Shown: positions 22,346 through 33,472 of the stretch, one piece after another
How positions within the stretch are numbered: position 1 is the stretch's first letter
Layout: every line of letters starts with the position of its first letter
DNA from: Lineus longissimus
Lineage: Eukaryota > Nemertea > Pilidiophora > Heteronemertea > Lineidae
NCBI RefSeq assembly: GCF_910592395.1
Contig: NC_088320.1
Location: 10,788,501 to 10,852,500 of the forward strand
Length of the DNA: 64,000 nt
Reading direction: 5' to 3'
The notes under the pieces: generated by a model
Databases searched by the model: none
What the model saw: only the letters and a program-made list of their open reading frames with translations
What the model was told of the DNA's origin: nothing
Translations under genes and position numbers: made by a program

Positions 22346-23408
22346 TAAGAGATTCAAAAAAAGGTTGTTATGTTGGTCATGTATTTGCGGGGGCTTTTGG
22401 TTATGCTGATGATATAATCATCCTGTGCCCAACAAAGACGTCACTGAAAACTCAACTAGGGGTTGCTTCGACTTACAGTGAGGAGTACCTTATTTTATTC
22501 AATGCTTCCAAGTGTCATTTGTTGTACTTTCAATCGGGTGGCCAGGATTGGCGCGCTAATCCTCCATCCATTGTATTCCAAGGCTCACTCATTGTGGCCG
22601 AGGATTCTGCGCTTCACCTGGGTCACCTGATTGGAGTTACAGCCAGAGCTGATAGCATTGTGCGTGTGGTTGGAGATTTTACTCGGAGAGTTAATGTTCT
22701 TATGTCCAGATTTCACTATTGTAACATTGATATAAGGCTTCGGTTATTCCAAAGTTACTGTATGTCACTCTACGGAACTTCACTGTGGGATTTAAGCAAC
22801 GGGCAAGCAAATGGGCTTTATACCGCTTGGAGAAAGGCTGCAAGGAGTCTGCTGGGTTTGCATCCTTGGACTCATGGCAATCTCTTACCTCTCATTATGG
22901 ACTCCTCACCTATAGACATCACTCTAAAAAAGCGCTTTGTCAGTTACTACAGTAGGGTCATGAACCATTCAAACATTCTTATCAAACTCTCAGGAAACCT
23001 CGCGCTCAGAGGCAGCGGTTCTTCAGTCTCAAATAATATTACCTTTTTATCTCAAGCTCTCAATATACCCAGGGACACACTTCATCTCAATCCTTGTGCC
23101 ATTCATAATATATACATGCCTGACGAAGACCTTTGTCGGCGGGCGCGTGCCATACGTGAGTTCGCCGAGTACAGGGATGCTAACCCAGCAGAAAGAGAAC
23201 AAGTCAATAATATACTTCACTTCTTGTGTTTATTATAATATCATTATTTCTCACCTGATTTCTCCTGTGTGCGGTATTGGTTTTTATGTTGTGTGTTTTG
23301 TTGTTTTTTGTTTGCACCATTCTTTGCTTATGTTCACACCAATTATAATTGTCCTGTGTATTTATCTGTGACATGTCACGAATAAAGTATCTATCTATCT
23401 ATCTATCT
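22346..23408 (+). pseudogene. LINE ORF2 C-terminal part and 3' tail
   Basis: This continues the reverse transcriptase with the catalytic FGYADDIIILCP motif, the LILFNASKCHLLYF block and thumb-type sequence (SLYGTSLWDLSNGQ), ending with a stop at 23238. A 150-bp 3' UTR follows with AATAAAG and (TATC)n repeats to about 23408. The frame is open from the Harbinger-B duplication to the stop. Confidence 0.92.
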
Positions 23409-23751
23409 TAGAGAAGTCATTTATTGCACTATATCAATTTTATGGATTTTTTGAAGCCCAAGATAGCTAAGTCCCCAACATAGAAATAAGTTCGAAAACC
23501 CCAAATTAGAACCAAAATCTAAGACCCTACCTGATAGAAAACAAAGACCCTTTACAAGAAAAAAGAAAAGAAACCTACGGAAACTACATTGTAATAAGTG
23601 ATGATATGAAAATGAAATTATTTCTTACATTCAGTAATTTACATTATTTATGTTTTTCAGACACATCAGAAGAAGTTATCTGGTGAAGTACTGGTACATC
23701 ATCAACTTTTGACTATCAATATCAGTTGAGAGCTTGGTTCTGCTAGTTGTT
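23409..23751. other. AT-rich spacer, nothing recognised
   Basis: This lies between the LINE tail and the stop codon of the minus-strand P2X7-C-like gene, for which it is the likely 3' UTR and downstream flank. I see no further gene. Confidence 0.45.
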
Positions 23752-25380
23752 TTAGATCAGCCTTCTTCCTGGTATAAATCCGGTGTAGCGACCATCTGGT
23801 GAAGGAAAGTGCTGCCTGATCATCCAGACTACACAAGAAGGAATAACAACCCTCACTCCCTTAACCAAGTGGCCATATGTGTGGAGGACGTATTGGCGGT
23901 ATGATGCATGCCACATCGCTCTGTTGTTTCTCTCTCCAGGTCCCGCTAACATATCTTCCACATTTCTGTGCGCAACTTCCACGACGTTGTGGTTTAGGCA
24001 TATCTGAATGATTTGATTGTCCAATGTCTTACAATTTGGCCACTTCAGGCCGCAGCACACTTGCTCACGGACAGTAGGCGTGTGCCTACAGCGCCCACAC
24101 TTGCAATTAGGAGGCAGATTCCCTGGAATTTGTGGGGGTGGTAGATTGTTGGCCCTTCTCTGGTTGTTATCATGATACCGTAGCAGGCGGTTGAATAGCT
24201 CCGGCTGGTCGTTAAAACCGCCCTGAACAAAGCCCCAAACTTCAGGATTTGTCATGGCTTCAATGAGATCCTGTAATTAGGAAAAGAATGGCATAAGCAA
24301 AGCAATAATTGAATTGTGGTAAACTTTTAAAGTTTTTTTTTTTATGTCATGTGCAACATATGATGCAGCAACTAATTGTATACTATTAATTCCTTACCTG
24401 TGGAATCTGAGAGTCTGGTCCTTGGGGCATTTGCTCATCTTGTTGATTCTAAAAGAGAACGAAATGTTATTAAAATTATGATACGGTTGACATTTATAGG
24501 TACAGCAAAGTATTTAGATACTTATGAAGGTGAAATCCATATGTGTCATGGTCATATGTCTGGCAAGTCGTGTATTAAAGTTGTAATGTGTATAGACAAC
24601 AAATATTATACCTGGTGTGTTGATAAATTCAGGGCAACTGCTGCATGTGTTGATACAGGCCTTGCCATGCTTCGAGTCGATTGTTTACTCTGTAACAAAA
24701 TGAAACATAAATATTGACTTGTGCATATTTTTAATTGATAAAATTGTTATTGAAATGAAAGTATTCATTTTGTGGTGTTATTGCGTTGTCTTGTCAATTA
24801 CTGATTCCGTGTGACTGTTTTAGTTTTGGACTAGGACAGAAAAGCATCTAGATTTTCAAACAATCATTCGAAAATAATAGACAGAACTAAAAATAAAACA
24901 AACCTGTCCCCGGTTCTTGCATCTAGTGATGATGCACTTGCACTGTTCGTGGCATTGTCCCTTCGCCACCCTGCAGGGGCATGCCTTAGTGGCGCACATA
25001 TTTTTGCACTTGCAAATAACTACTACTGGTAAACTCTCCGCTCCAGTAGCCGTCGACGTACCAGGCCTGGGTGAAGTACCAGGTTGATGACCAGGGGTTG
25101 GTGCTGGCAGCTCTTCTGGCGTGGATGGGAGACGCTGGGCCTGAGGTGTGCTTAGGCCCAGCGGCACAGGTCCCTCTCCACATGGTGCCGAATATCCAGC
25201 ATCGGACGGTGTTTTTTGCGGAGTCCAGCTAATCTCTGCACCAATAGTCCGCATCCACCTCTCCAGGTCGCCCTCCGCAAAACTATCTCCTTCCGCGGAC
25301 ATCTCTGGTGCCTCTGGCTCCGCCAATATCGCCGAAATCGACAAAAAATCGCTAGCATCTTGGTCACTCTTCGCTTCCAT
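23752..25380 (-). CDS. Cysteine-rich / P2X7-C-terminal-like domain protein, 3 exons, 348 aa
   Basis: Exons 25380-24904, 24448-24398 and 24270-23752 join in frame (477+51+519 nt) with consensus sites. The first 120 residues are acidic then Pro/Ser/Thr-rich. Residues about 124-157 hold a cysteine array (CKCKNMCATKACPCR then CHEQCKCIITRCKNR) similar in pattern to tesmin/CXC-type zinc-binding motifs. The last exon carries CKCGRCRHTPTVREQVCCG, NNRAMWHASYRQYVLH and VIPSCVVWMIRQHFP, the signature of the P2X7 C-terminal ('ballast') domain, which in vertebrates binds zinc and sits on the cytosolic side of the receptor. No ion-channel segment is present, so this is not a P2X receptor. Such free-standing domains are multicopy in invertebrates; their role is unknown. 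No lesion is seen. Confidence 0.82.
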
Positions 25381-25589
25381 CTTTATCTCTACGTCTATGC
25401 TCTATGATAGCCTGCTAACCATGCTAACAGACATATACACGGATACACACAGCCTCAGGCCTCGTGCTTTTGTCAAACAGCCGTGAGTCATGCGATCTTT
25501 CATTCATGAGTTTTCGTAGTAAATTCCATAGTAGTGACGTCACTCATGTTTCATTCATGCCTCGTTCTGATCACCCGATACGCGGGAAA
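25381..25589. other. Likely promoter-side flank of the P2X7-C-like gene
   Basis: This short region lies upstream of the minus-strand start codon. It carries several 'attcatg' words, but no clear TATA box or known operator. Confidence 0.3.
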
Positions 25590-26161
25590 TGAAAACGAGG
25601 TCATACGAACTGGCTGGGCTGTTTCAGTTCCCTTTAATGAGGAAACCCTCAAGGACCAACCACCAAAACGCGATGACACATCCCAGCCATCATCTAGAAC
25701 AAATACTCCTGGTCCAGTTAGCCATGCAGAATGTGCCAGCAAACCATCAAAGAAAAAATTGTGATTGCGTGGTTAAGTCTACAAATTGGGCAACTACTTC
25801 TTCCTCCTCATACTCCTCAAAGAAACACAGGAAGATGAGAGATGATGCAGAAGTCAAAGTTTTGGAATCGTTTGTATGAGCCATCGAGAAACCAGAGAAT
25901 ACTAGTACAGCACAGCAACCAAAGCCACACAGCCTTGAAGATGATGATAAAATCCCTTCATTTTGTACATATGTAGGTCAGTGCATGAGAAAAATGAACG
26001 AGCACACCAGAAACCATTTCAGATTTGATATAAACAACTTAATCTATCAAGCTCAGTGTGGTTTCTTCACTCAACCAACTGCTCCCACTGCCATGACTGC
26101 CAACACCAATGGAGTTATGCAAAATCCAACATACTCTCAAATGCTGAACAATTGGCCCTAA
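25590..26161 (+). pseudogene. MADF/BESS-type protein, C-terminal remnant
   Basis: After a possible acceptor (tttcag at about 25620) the reading VPFNEETLKDQPPKRDDTSQ is followed, after frame changes, by a Ser/Lys-rich linker (SSSSYSSKKHRKMRDDAEV). A BESS-like block follows (FCTYVGQCMRKMNEHTR then FDINNLIYQAQ), with a stop at 26161 after YSQMLNNWP. This is how the C-terminal halves of Harbinger MADF-BESS proteins look. At least two frameshifts and a stop near 25876 break it, and no MADF domain remains upstream. Assignment rests mainly on the BESS-like helix pair. Confidence 0.5.
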
Positions 26162-26726
26162 TTTTGCTCTGTTACTACAGCCTATTGTAAAGTTGTAATA
26201 CTACCTTGCATTTTAGGTACTGCATTAAGTTTTAGACTGAAGTTGTCAGTAAATATTGTTTTAATCGTTAGTGTTTTATGCAGACTGTTGGGCGAAGTCT
26301 GCAGTGATTATGTTTTTGTTAAACAATATTATGTTTTAGACTCAAATTTTTAGTAATTAATATGATTGTGTTCATCATCAGTATACGGTATTACATGTTG
26401 GCCTGATGGCAAAGATAGCCACTGTGTTTGTTTGTATCTTCTGTTGTCATGAAGCAGACTGGGACAATCCGTACATACATCTATAACAATGTATAGCGGG
26501 GTAGTAATTTCAAGATGAACACATAGAGAAGTAATGCAGTTATGCTATATTTCCTGGTCAAGTCAACATTGCACATTGCACATTGCACATACATAGACAT
26601 GTAGGCCCGATGTTTTTCAGTTAAACACCGTTGTCTTGTTTAAAGTGTTTAAACAGGTGATAATCGGGCACACAAATTAGACAGCATTTCATAAAGTGTC
26701 TTCAAACCCTAGTTAATCTGTATCTC
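26162..26726. other. No gene seen
   Basis: This is AT-rich sequence with a short 'attgcacattgcac' repeat near 26568-26590. No domain or terminal repeat is recognised. Confidence 0.45.
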
Positions 26727-29700
26727 TGTAAAGGGAAAAAGTTATTCGTAGCTTTCGTAGATTTCAAGCGTGGTTTCGACGGGATTTGGAGGAAATTACT
26801 GCAAGCAGGAATAAGTGGAAAAGTACTACGCGTGGTAAAAAATTTGTATTAAATGGCAAAATCATGTGTTCAAGTCGGTGAAAAGTTCTCAGATTTCTTC
26901 CCTTCAAGTGTGGGTGTGCGACAGGGCGAGAACCTATCACCAATTCTTTTTGCACAATTTTTAAATGATTTTGATGAATTTCTGGCAAATCATAACTTCA
27001 ACGGCCCGTCAAATTTAAAACCAGTTTGCCGATGTGCTTTCGTAGAATCACTGGAAACCTATTTGCGACTGGCCATTCTATTATATGCGGACGACATGAT
27101 TCTGTTGGCCGAATCGGAACAGCAGTTGCAAGAGGGGTTAAATCTTCTAAAGGAATATTGTGATATCTGGAAATTAACAGTGAACTCTAGTAAAAGAAAA
27201 ATCATAATCTTCTCCAGAGGAAAACCAAGAAGAAATCAACCGGTCTTTTCTTTTGGAGACATAAATTTAGGAATTGTTGACGAGTATCTATATTTAGGAG
27301 TTTTGTTTTCATGCAATGGAAGTCTGCAAAAAGCTATAGACAGGTCTTATCATAAGGGATTGAAATCTATGTTTGGAGTATTAAGGACATGAAGGAAATT
27401 GAAACTGCCAGTTGACCTCAGTTTGGAGTCATTCGATAAGGTCGTCCTACCTGAAATGTTGTATGGATGCGAGGTCTGGGGGGTCGGAAATGTGAAAATT
27501 ATAGAAAAAGTGCATCTAAAGTTTTGTAAGTATTTGCTACATCTCCCTTTGAGTACACCTTCGGCCATCGTGTAAGGAGAACTGGGCCGTTTGCCTATCG
27601 AAATTGAAATTAAAGGTAGAGTCATTGCTTTTTGGTCTCGACTCGTGAGATCATTGATTGAAAAATGGTCAACGGTTTTTTGTAATATTAGTTGTGATCA
27701 CACGGAACGAGGTTATATTAACTACGGTTGAAGTTGCGAAGTCAAGAAATATTAAATGAATGTGGTGTTTGAGTTTCGTGGTACCAACCACTGGAATTAA
27801 ACGCAGCAAAAGTGAAGGTGTGGGTAAAACAACGCCTGCGTGGCCAATTCGTGCAAAAGTTGTGGAATGATATTGAAAACGATGATAGGTGCAAATTTTA
27901 TAGAATCGTTAAAAAACATTTTGATAAAGAAGTTTATCTAAGTAAGCTTATGTATTTTGACACTTTATGTAATATCAGGGCGGGCTGCTCAAACATTCCA
28001 CTTTCGAAAACGCGATTATATGGACAGGAAATTAGGGAGGAAGAATGTTGACTCTGTAAGCAGACAACTTTTTTTTTTGTAATATATATTTTTATTTCCC
28101 TAGTACTTTCTTTTTTTACATTTTAAATTTTACATTATACATTTTTTTCTTTTTTTCTATATTTACATTTCACGGAAAAAAAACCTTTTTGTGGAGGCGG
28201 AGTATGGAAAGGGTAAAAGGATTGTTAGTATTCTTTAAAGTCCTTAATTATACATTGGGAAAGTTTTGAAATATAAAAGTGCACTATTGGTGCATGTGCA
28301 GAGGTGCAGGTGCATGGAACATGTTTGTTTGTTGTTTTTTTTTATTGATTGTAAGGGGTTGGGCTCTATTTGTTTAAACGATATTTTTCCATTTTTGGTA
28401 ATGTTCATTGGGGTTTGTGTAATTCTTTTCTATATTAGCTTTGTATTTGATGATGTTTTGTAGTTTTTTAAAATTTAAGTCCTCTTCCTTTAGTTTTGAT
28501 GTGTAAATGAATTCTTTTATGATTAATTTTAGCTGTTCAATAAGACATGACCCCTTTATGTCTCCCAGCAGAACATTGATTTTATTGAAGTTGTAAGTTA
28601 TTTGTTTTTGTTTTAAGAAATCTCCCATTTGAAGCCATATACTTTTAGATTTTTGACAGTCCCAGAATAAATGTTCTATAGTTTCAGTGTATATTGTGCA
28701 AAAGGAGCAGTTTGTTGTATTTGCAAGTTTTGCTTGGTATAGGAATATATTTGTTGGAATAATTCGGTGTAGGAGTTTAAATTGTAGGGCTCTTAGTCTG
28801 GTATCTTTGGTGCATGTTAATGGTATGGTGTAGAGTTTGTTCCAAGCCTCTTCATCCGTAGTTTCCCCTAATTTTTCCTTCCATTTGTTCTGTGTGCTGA
28901 TAGCTTTGATGGTTGTCTTCTCTATCATTTTTGAGTAGGTGAACCTGTTTGGTTTTGGGGTATTCTGTATTTTTTTTAGTAGTTGATCTTGTATCGTTCC
29001 TAATTTTTTGCCTTTTAGTTTGTCTTTCCAGGTTTTGGGTACTGCCCTTTTTAATCCTATATACTGTAGGAAGTTACTTGTGTCGCCAACTGTGGTTTTT
29101 ATGTCATTCCATGTTTTGAAGTTTCCCTGATTGTCAATTATGTCATTTATGTGTGTTATTCCTCTTTGATACCATTCTTTGATGAAAAATGAGTTTCTTC
29201 CTATTTTTATCTTGCAGTTGTAGAATAATGGTTCATTTCTTGGATCTTCCTCTTCTAATCTATTTTGAAGTTTTAACTCATACCAAGCCCGAAACACATC
29301 TTTCCAAAAAGGGTTTAGATGTTCGTAGAAAGATGGTTTTTCCTCCTTTGCAAGCCAAATATAATTACCTCCATATTTTTCGGTATAGGTATTGAGAAGT
29401 ATTTTCCAGTCTTCGAAGTCTAAGTCATTTAGGATCCGTTTTATCCATGTTATTTTAAGGCTTTTGCAGAAAGTTTCTATGTGTGGGATCTTTAGCCCTC
29501 CTTCTTCTAGTTTGTTATACATGACTGTGCGCTTGATTTTGTCCGTGTTACCCCATATGAAATGAAAGCAGGCGTTTTGTAGTTCTTTGAGAATATTTTC
29601 TGGGGGGTTTGGAAGAGCAGTAAAAAGATGAACTATTTTTGGTAGTGCTAGAGATTTTATGATGGTAGTTTTCCCAAAGATTGTAAGGTTTCTTGATGTC

Positions 29701-30334
29701 CATATGTTGAGGGTATTTTTAAAGCTTGCCATTTTCTTCAGATAGTTACCTCTTGTAATATCTTCCTCATCCAAGTTGAAGTCAATGCCTAACAGTGTGA
29801 ACTTTCCCTTATGTTGCCAAACTAAATCTTTCCCTGCTCCTTGATTATAAAAGGTCTCATCATCTCCTAATTTTATAGCAACTGTTTTTGCATTATTTAT
29901 CTGTAAGCAGACAACTTTGTTAGACAAAATCCATTATATTTGTAAATGCCCGTACTTTAGTCAAACCAGGAAAGAAATTTCTCCTTCTATAAATGAAAAA
30001 CTCCCTCGGGAATTTCATATCATTAAAGTTCAAAATATCTTCTCTGATAAAAGGTAAACCAAAATTGCAAAATTTAGCATGTTTTTGTAGACTCATCGCT
30101 GTCAGTTTGAGGTGATTGCGAGCATTGATTGCAGGACAATGGTTCTGCAGAACTATGGTCTTGTAGTCGGTGGTCGTAATCACCTCAATCCAATTACTTA
30201 ATCATATTAATTGTATTTGTATTGTAAATGCAACCCGCTAAATGCCATCTGATTGTGTATGTCTTTTGTCGGCCTCACAATGACCTCATGTCAGGTTATA
30301 TGAGAGAAATAAACTATTATTATTACTATTAGTA

Positions 30335-30368
<34 letters not shown>
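26727..30368 (+). pseudogene. LINE, 5'-truncated reverse transcriptase, interrupted by a second LINE
   Basis: The plus-strand frame begins inside the reverse transcriptase palm (VAFVDFKRGFDGIWRKLL), then VGVRQGENLSPILFAQFLND, the catalytic LLYADDMILLAESE and LYLGVLF. The thumb and connection follow (LPEMLYGCEVWGVGN). The C-terminal zinc-type block begins at 28051 and resumes after the insert at 29919 (KIHYICKCPYFSQTR). A stop near 26852, one near 27391, one near 27574 and others make it dead. The 3' end has GAAATAAACTATTATT and an (ATT)n tail to about 30368. The clade is uncertain; jockey/CR1-group similarity is my best reading. Confidence 0.82.
28072..29900 (-). mobile_element. Tx1/L1-clade LINE, 5'-truncated, with 19-bp target-site duplication
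   Basis: The duplicated target TCTGTAAGCAGACAACTTT occurs at 28053-28071 and 29900-29918 (the first T may be chance). A T-run next to the left copy is the poly(A) tail read on the plus strand. One open frame from the 5' truncation point to a stop at 28374 encodes the C-terminal part of ORF2: INNAKTVAIKLGDDETFYNQ, then the Tx1-type LPKIVHLFTALPNPPE and NACFHFIWG blocks. A zinc-knuckle-like CSFCTIYTETIEHLFWDC lies near the end. It ends in KWKNIV. The frame has no lesion, so this insertion looks younger than its host LINE. The apparent ATG of the frame lies in the host sequence. Confidence 0.9.
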
Positions 30369-30369
<1 letters not shown>

Positions 30370-30711
30370 AGAAACTTTTTCTGTGTGAAGAAGGGATTTC
30401 ATCCCTGCCGTTTGCGAAGGCCTGTTAAGGTCTCTTTGTGTGTTAGGCAACGCCGGTCACAGAGGCAAATATAGAATAATATGTATAGACTACACTGAAA
30501 CCAAGCTTAGATGATTTTGTGGCTGTAAGTTGGCCCTAATCGAGTTGAATAGAGCAGCGTCAATGACAACGTGTTCGACAATCCATTTGGTTCGTATTAA
30601 CAATAGATGGCGCTGGATGATGGAGGCTCGGTGTAGAAGAAGCTCTGGTCTTGAGCTCATTTCCTCTGTGTTTGGTAATGTTGATTCAATACCTGTTTAG
30701 ACAATACAATA
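30369..30711. other. No gene seen
   Basis: This is unassigned sequence between the (ATT)n LINE tail and the mariner-type element. Confidence 0.45.
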
Positions 30712-31338
30712 CAGGGTGTATCAGAAAAAATTAGACTGTCGAAAAAATCATCATAAAATTAACATACGGAGGAGTTTCGAAAAACTGGCTACACCCCTTT
30801 GTAGAGGGTGTGATTTTGCATCGAATTATACCAGTGTCATCGTTAACACTTTACGTTACAATGAGCATGGACAGTTTGAATTTTGAAAAATTAAAGTCCT
30901 TTGCGCACGGGAATGTGAGGGTTAAAATTGGATGTGTCAAAGTGAATGAAAAGTTTAGATGGAGTTTTACTCGCGTGCCAAAGCGTTTTTGAAATAATTA
31001 ACCCTTTCACCCTCTAATCCTGAAACAAAACTATCTCATTTCTGAGTGTAGATCTTCATCAAGGGGTCAAGAAACTTAAACTGTCTTATATGTACTGACT
31101 GTTAGGTTTACATGAATGTAAGCGTACACCGTCATTGTTCGGCTGAGGAAGATCACTTAAAAGAAAAAATAACCTAATTGTACAGTAGCCCATTGGCATT
31201 TTTAACAAAGCATTCACAATGTACATGTACATGTAAATGTACAATGAATTAAACTGTCAAATCACACAATTCTCCTTACAATGGTCTTGTACTTTCTGGA
31301 ATTTCCTGTCATGGTGCAATGGGACAATCAAAAGTTCC

Positions 31339-32925
31339 TTAGTCCTCCACGTGGGCACCGTTTCTTTGAACGCAGATTTGTGCCCTTCGCAACATGTGCC
31401 CAACAGCACGCCTTATCACCGCTCCGTCTTCCCTTAAGATCTCAACTTCGGCTGTGATCCTTCTCTCAAGATCATCCAGGTTGGCAGGGGGTGTGACATA
31501 AACCTTTGATTTAAGGTGGCCCCACAGGAAGTAGTCGAGTGGTGTAAGGTCGGGAGACCGCGGAGGCCATTCCACTGGTCTGTTCAACGCAACAACTCTG
31601 TCTCCGAACAGTTCTGTCAGCCGCTCGGTAACAACCCTCCGTCTGTGGGGTGGCGCGCCATCCTGCGCTCACCAAGCGCGCCGGAATTCGATGGCATCCC
31701 TTCCTTGTGGCCTAAACCTGCGCATTCTGTTGATAGCGGGAACCACACGTTCATTGATCATTTGGAGGTAGTCCTCGCCATTCAGGTTTTGGCGAAAGAA
31801 GAAAGGTCTGACGATGGCTCCGTTGCCGACTAAGCTAATCCAGACCGTTACCTTGTGCCGGGCGTCATTGCGCTCGTATGCAAAATCAAGTGGCTGCTCT
31901 CACCTCGGGCGATATTCCCTAAAGCTTGCAGCACACTGGACGCCAACTCCGGCGGCAAGGCGCGTTTTTTGCCGCAAAAGTCCTGAACGCCTGAAAAATC
32001 CGTAGTGTGCTACGGACGGCGTCAGGCAAACGCCACTTGCCGCCACTTGCCGCCACTTGCCGCCAGAAATCTAGAATGTTTGATTTTTGAACGCCAGTGA
32101 ACGCAAGAAGAATCCAGGTGTGCTACGGATCGCCGCCAGAGTTGGCGTCAACCAGCGTCAACGGCGAGGCTTTGGCCAATCAGCTTGCGTCTTGACGTCA
32201 CATGATATCAAAATGGCAGCCCCCACGATTCTTGGAAGTGGCGGAAAAGACGCTACTGGACGCCAATTCTGAGTAGGTGTGCTATGAGCGCGATCCACTG
32301 CCGCCAACTCTGGCGTCGAGCGGCGTTCAGTCGCGTTCAGTCTGACGCGCCTTGCCGCCGAAGTTGGCGTCCAGTGTGCTGCAAGCTTTACGTTATGGCT
32401 GTTCACAAAAGCATTCATGGCGAAGCCAGACTCATCTCCGATGATAAAGTCATCGAGGAAACGTTGCCGCTGTCCAAGCAACCACTGGCAGAATCGTAGG
32501 CAACGTGCCAAATCGCCGGGAAGAAGTTGATGCCTCTTAATCATTTGGTACGGGTGGAATCGCAGGTCAAGGCGCGTGATACGATTGAATGTGGTTGACG
32601 ACATGCCAAGACCGTTCCTTCTGCAGCTGATGGTCTCCTCTCTCTCTTGTCCGACATGGTGTTCGTCGAGGAGTGTCCTCACTGCTTCAATGTTGGCTGG
32701 AGTACGTTCCGTCCTTCGTCGGCCCGACCTCCCTTTGTTGAGATTGTGGCTGGTTCCAGAAGTACGGTACTTATTGACGTTGTTGAAGACAGTGGCACGA
32801 CTTGGAACTCTCACATTTGGAAATTGACGTTGGAACCGCTCAAGAACAGCAGGGACACTTTTGGTTTGGAGATATTCAGTAACCAGAAAAGACCTCTGAT
32901 GAGGGGTGTACTGTGGCCTGACCAT
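31339..32925 (-). pseudogene. Mariner-like DD41D transposase, disrupted
   Basis: The chosen start MVRPQYTPHQRSFLV is at 32925. The N-terminal HTH (DUF4817-like: QRSFLVTEYLQTKSVPAVLE to RATVFNNVNKYRTSG) precedes a second HTH-like stretch and the catalytic domain. The first Asp is in FIIGDESGFAM, the second in AQDGAPPHRR, the third in SPDLTPLDYFLWG. I count 41 residues between the second and third Asp. The gene ends at 31339 (QRNGAHVED). A 467-bp MITE interrupts the frame just after FVNSHN. A stop near 31902 and another near 31668 would break it even without the insert. Confidence 0.85.
31922..32388. mobile_element. MITE nested in the mariner transposase
   Basis: The element is flanked by TA. 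The ends AAGCTTGCAGCACACTGGAC and the inverse form inverted repeats of about 45 bp with one or two mismatches. The interior is rich in 'cgccacttgc' repeats (four tandem copies near 32031-32070). No coding capacity. Its end carries a perfect AAGCTT palindrome, so one base of boundary uncertainty remains. Confidence 0.82.
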
Positions 32926-33472
32926 TTTGCATCCATACCACAGGACACAAGCCAAACAGTGAGGACAAAATGCACAGATGCTCACAGATTTATGGCCAGG
33001 AATTACGTTAGGCCTATTATCTAACCAACATAAGGTAGCTATTTGAAGAAAATATGAATTTGACAAGATAGGACTTATGGTTATTATGGTCACAACCACT
33101 TCATGCCATTGCGTTAACCCCTTGATGAAGATCTGCACTCAGAAATGAGATAGTTTTGTTTCAGGATTAGAGGGTGAAAGGGTTAATTATTTCAAAAACG
33201 CTTTGGCATGCGAGTTACACTCCATCTAAATTTTTCATTCACTTTGATACATCAAATTTTAACCCTCACATTCCCGTGCGCAAAGGACTTTAATTTTTCA
33301 AAATTCAAATTGTCCATGCTCATTGGAACGTAAAGTGTTAACGATGACACTGGTATAATACGATGCAGAATCACACCCTCTACAAAGGGGTGTAGCTAGT
33401 TTTTCAAAACTCCTCCCTATGTTAATTTTATGATGATTTTTTCGACAGTCTAATTTTTTCTGATACACCCTG

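Larger units (their letters stand above)
9160..23408 (+). mobile_element. Near full-length non-LTR retrotransposon split into three pieces by two Harbinger insertions
   Basis: The three LINE segments are about 9160-12724, 16586-16918 and 22346-23408. Removing 12725-16585 (plus one CAG) and 16919-22345 (plus one TAA) brings the reverse transcriptase back into one frame across both joints. The 5' UTR holds CAAGATGGCGACCGAG near 9177. ORF1 begins at 9483 and ORF2 near 10.9 kb. The element ends with AATAAAGTATCTATC and a (TATC)n tail at about 23385-23408, typical of several CR1/L2/Crack-group LINEs. The exact 5' boundary is a guess. ORF1 and the endonuclease contain frameshifts and stops, so the element is old and inactive. 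Confidence 0.85.
30712..33472. mobile_element. Tc1/mariner-type element with 356-bp inverted repeats, TSD TA
   Basis: TA flanks both ends (30710-30711 and 33473-33474). The left end CAGGGTGTATCAGAAAAAAT is mirrored at 33472. The inverted repeats match closely over about 356 bp (30712-31067 against 33117-33472), far longer than the 20-30 bp usual in mariner. They contain a 'ctttgtagagggtgtgatt' block and a 'caaagcgtttttgaaataattaaccc' block. A disabled transposase lies on the minus strand and is itself interrupted by a MITE. Confidence 0.9.

Noticed and set aside
22202-22380. Plus-strand N-terminal extension (MVRSTRRSAPTTRL) of the LINE frame at 22261
   Set aside because: These codons lie in the Harbinger-B terminal repeat; LINE coding resumes only after the TAA duplication at 22346.
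23752-24270. P2X receptor gene
   Set aside because: Only the C-terminal ballast-type domain is present. There are no transmembrane segments or extracellular ATP-binding domain in any exon.
29901-29927. Start codon of the Tx1/L1-like frame at 29927
   Set aside because: It falls in the target-site duplication and host LINE. The inserted element is 5'-truncated and has no start of its own here.
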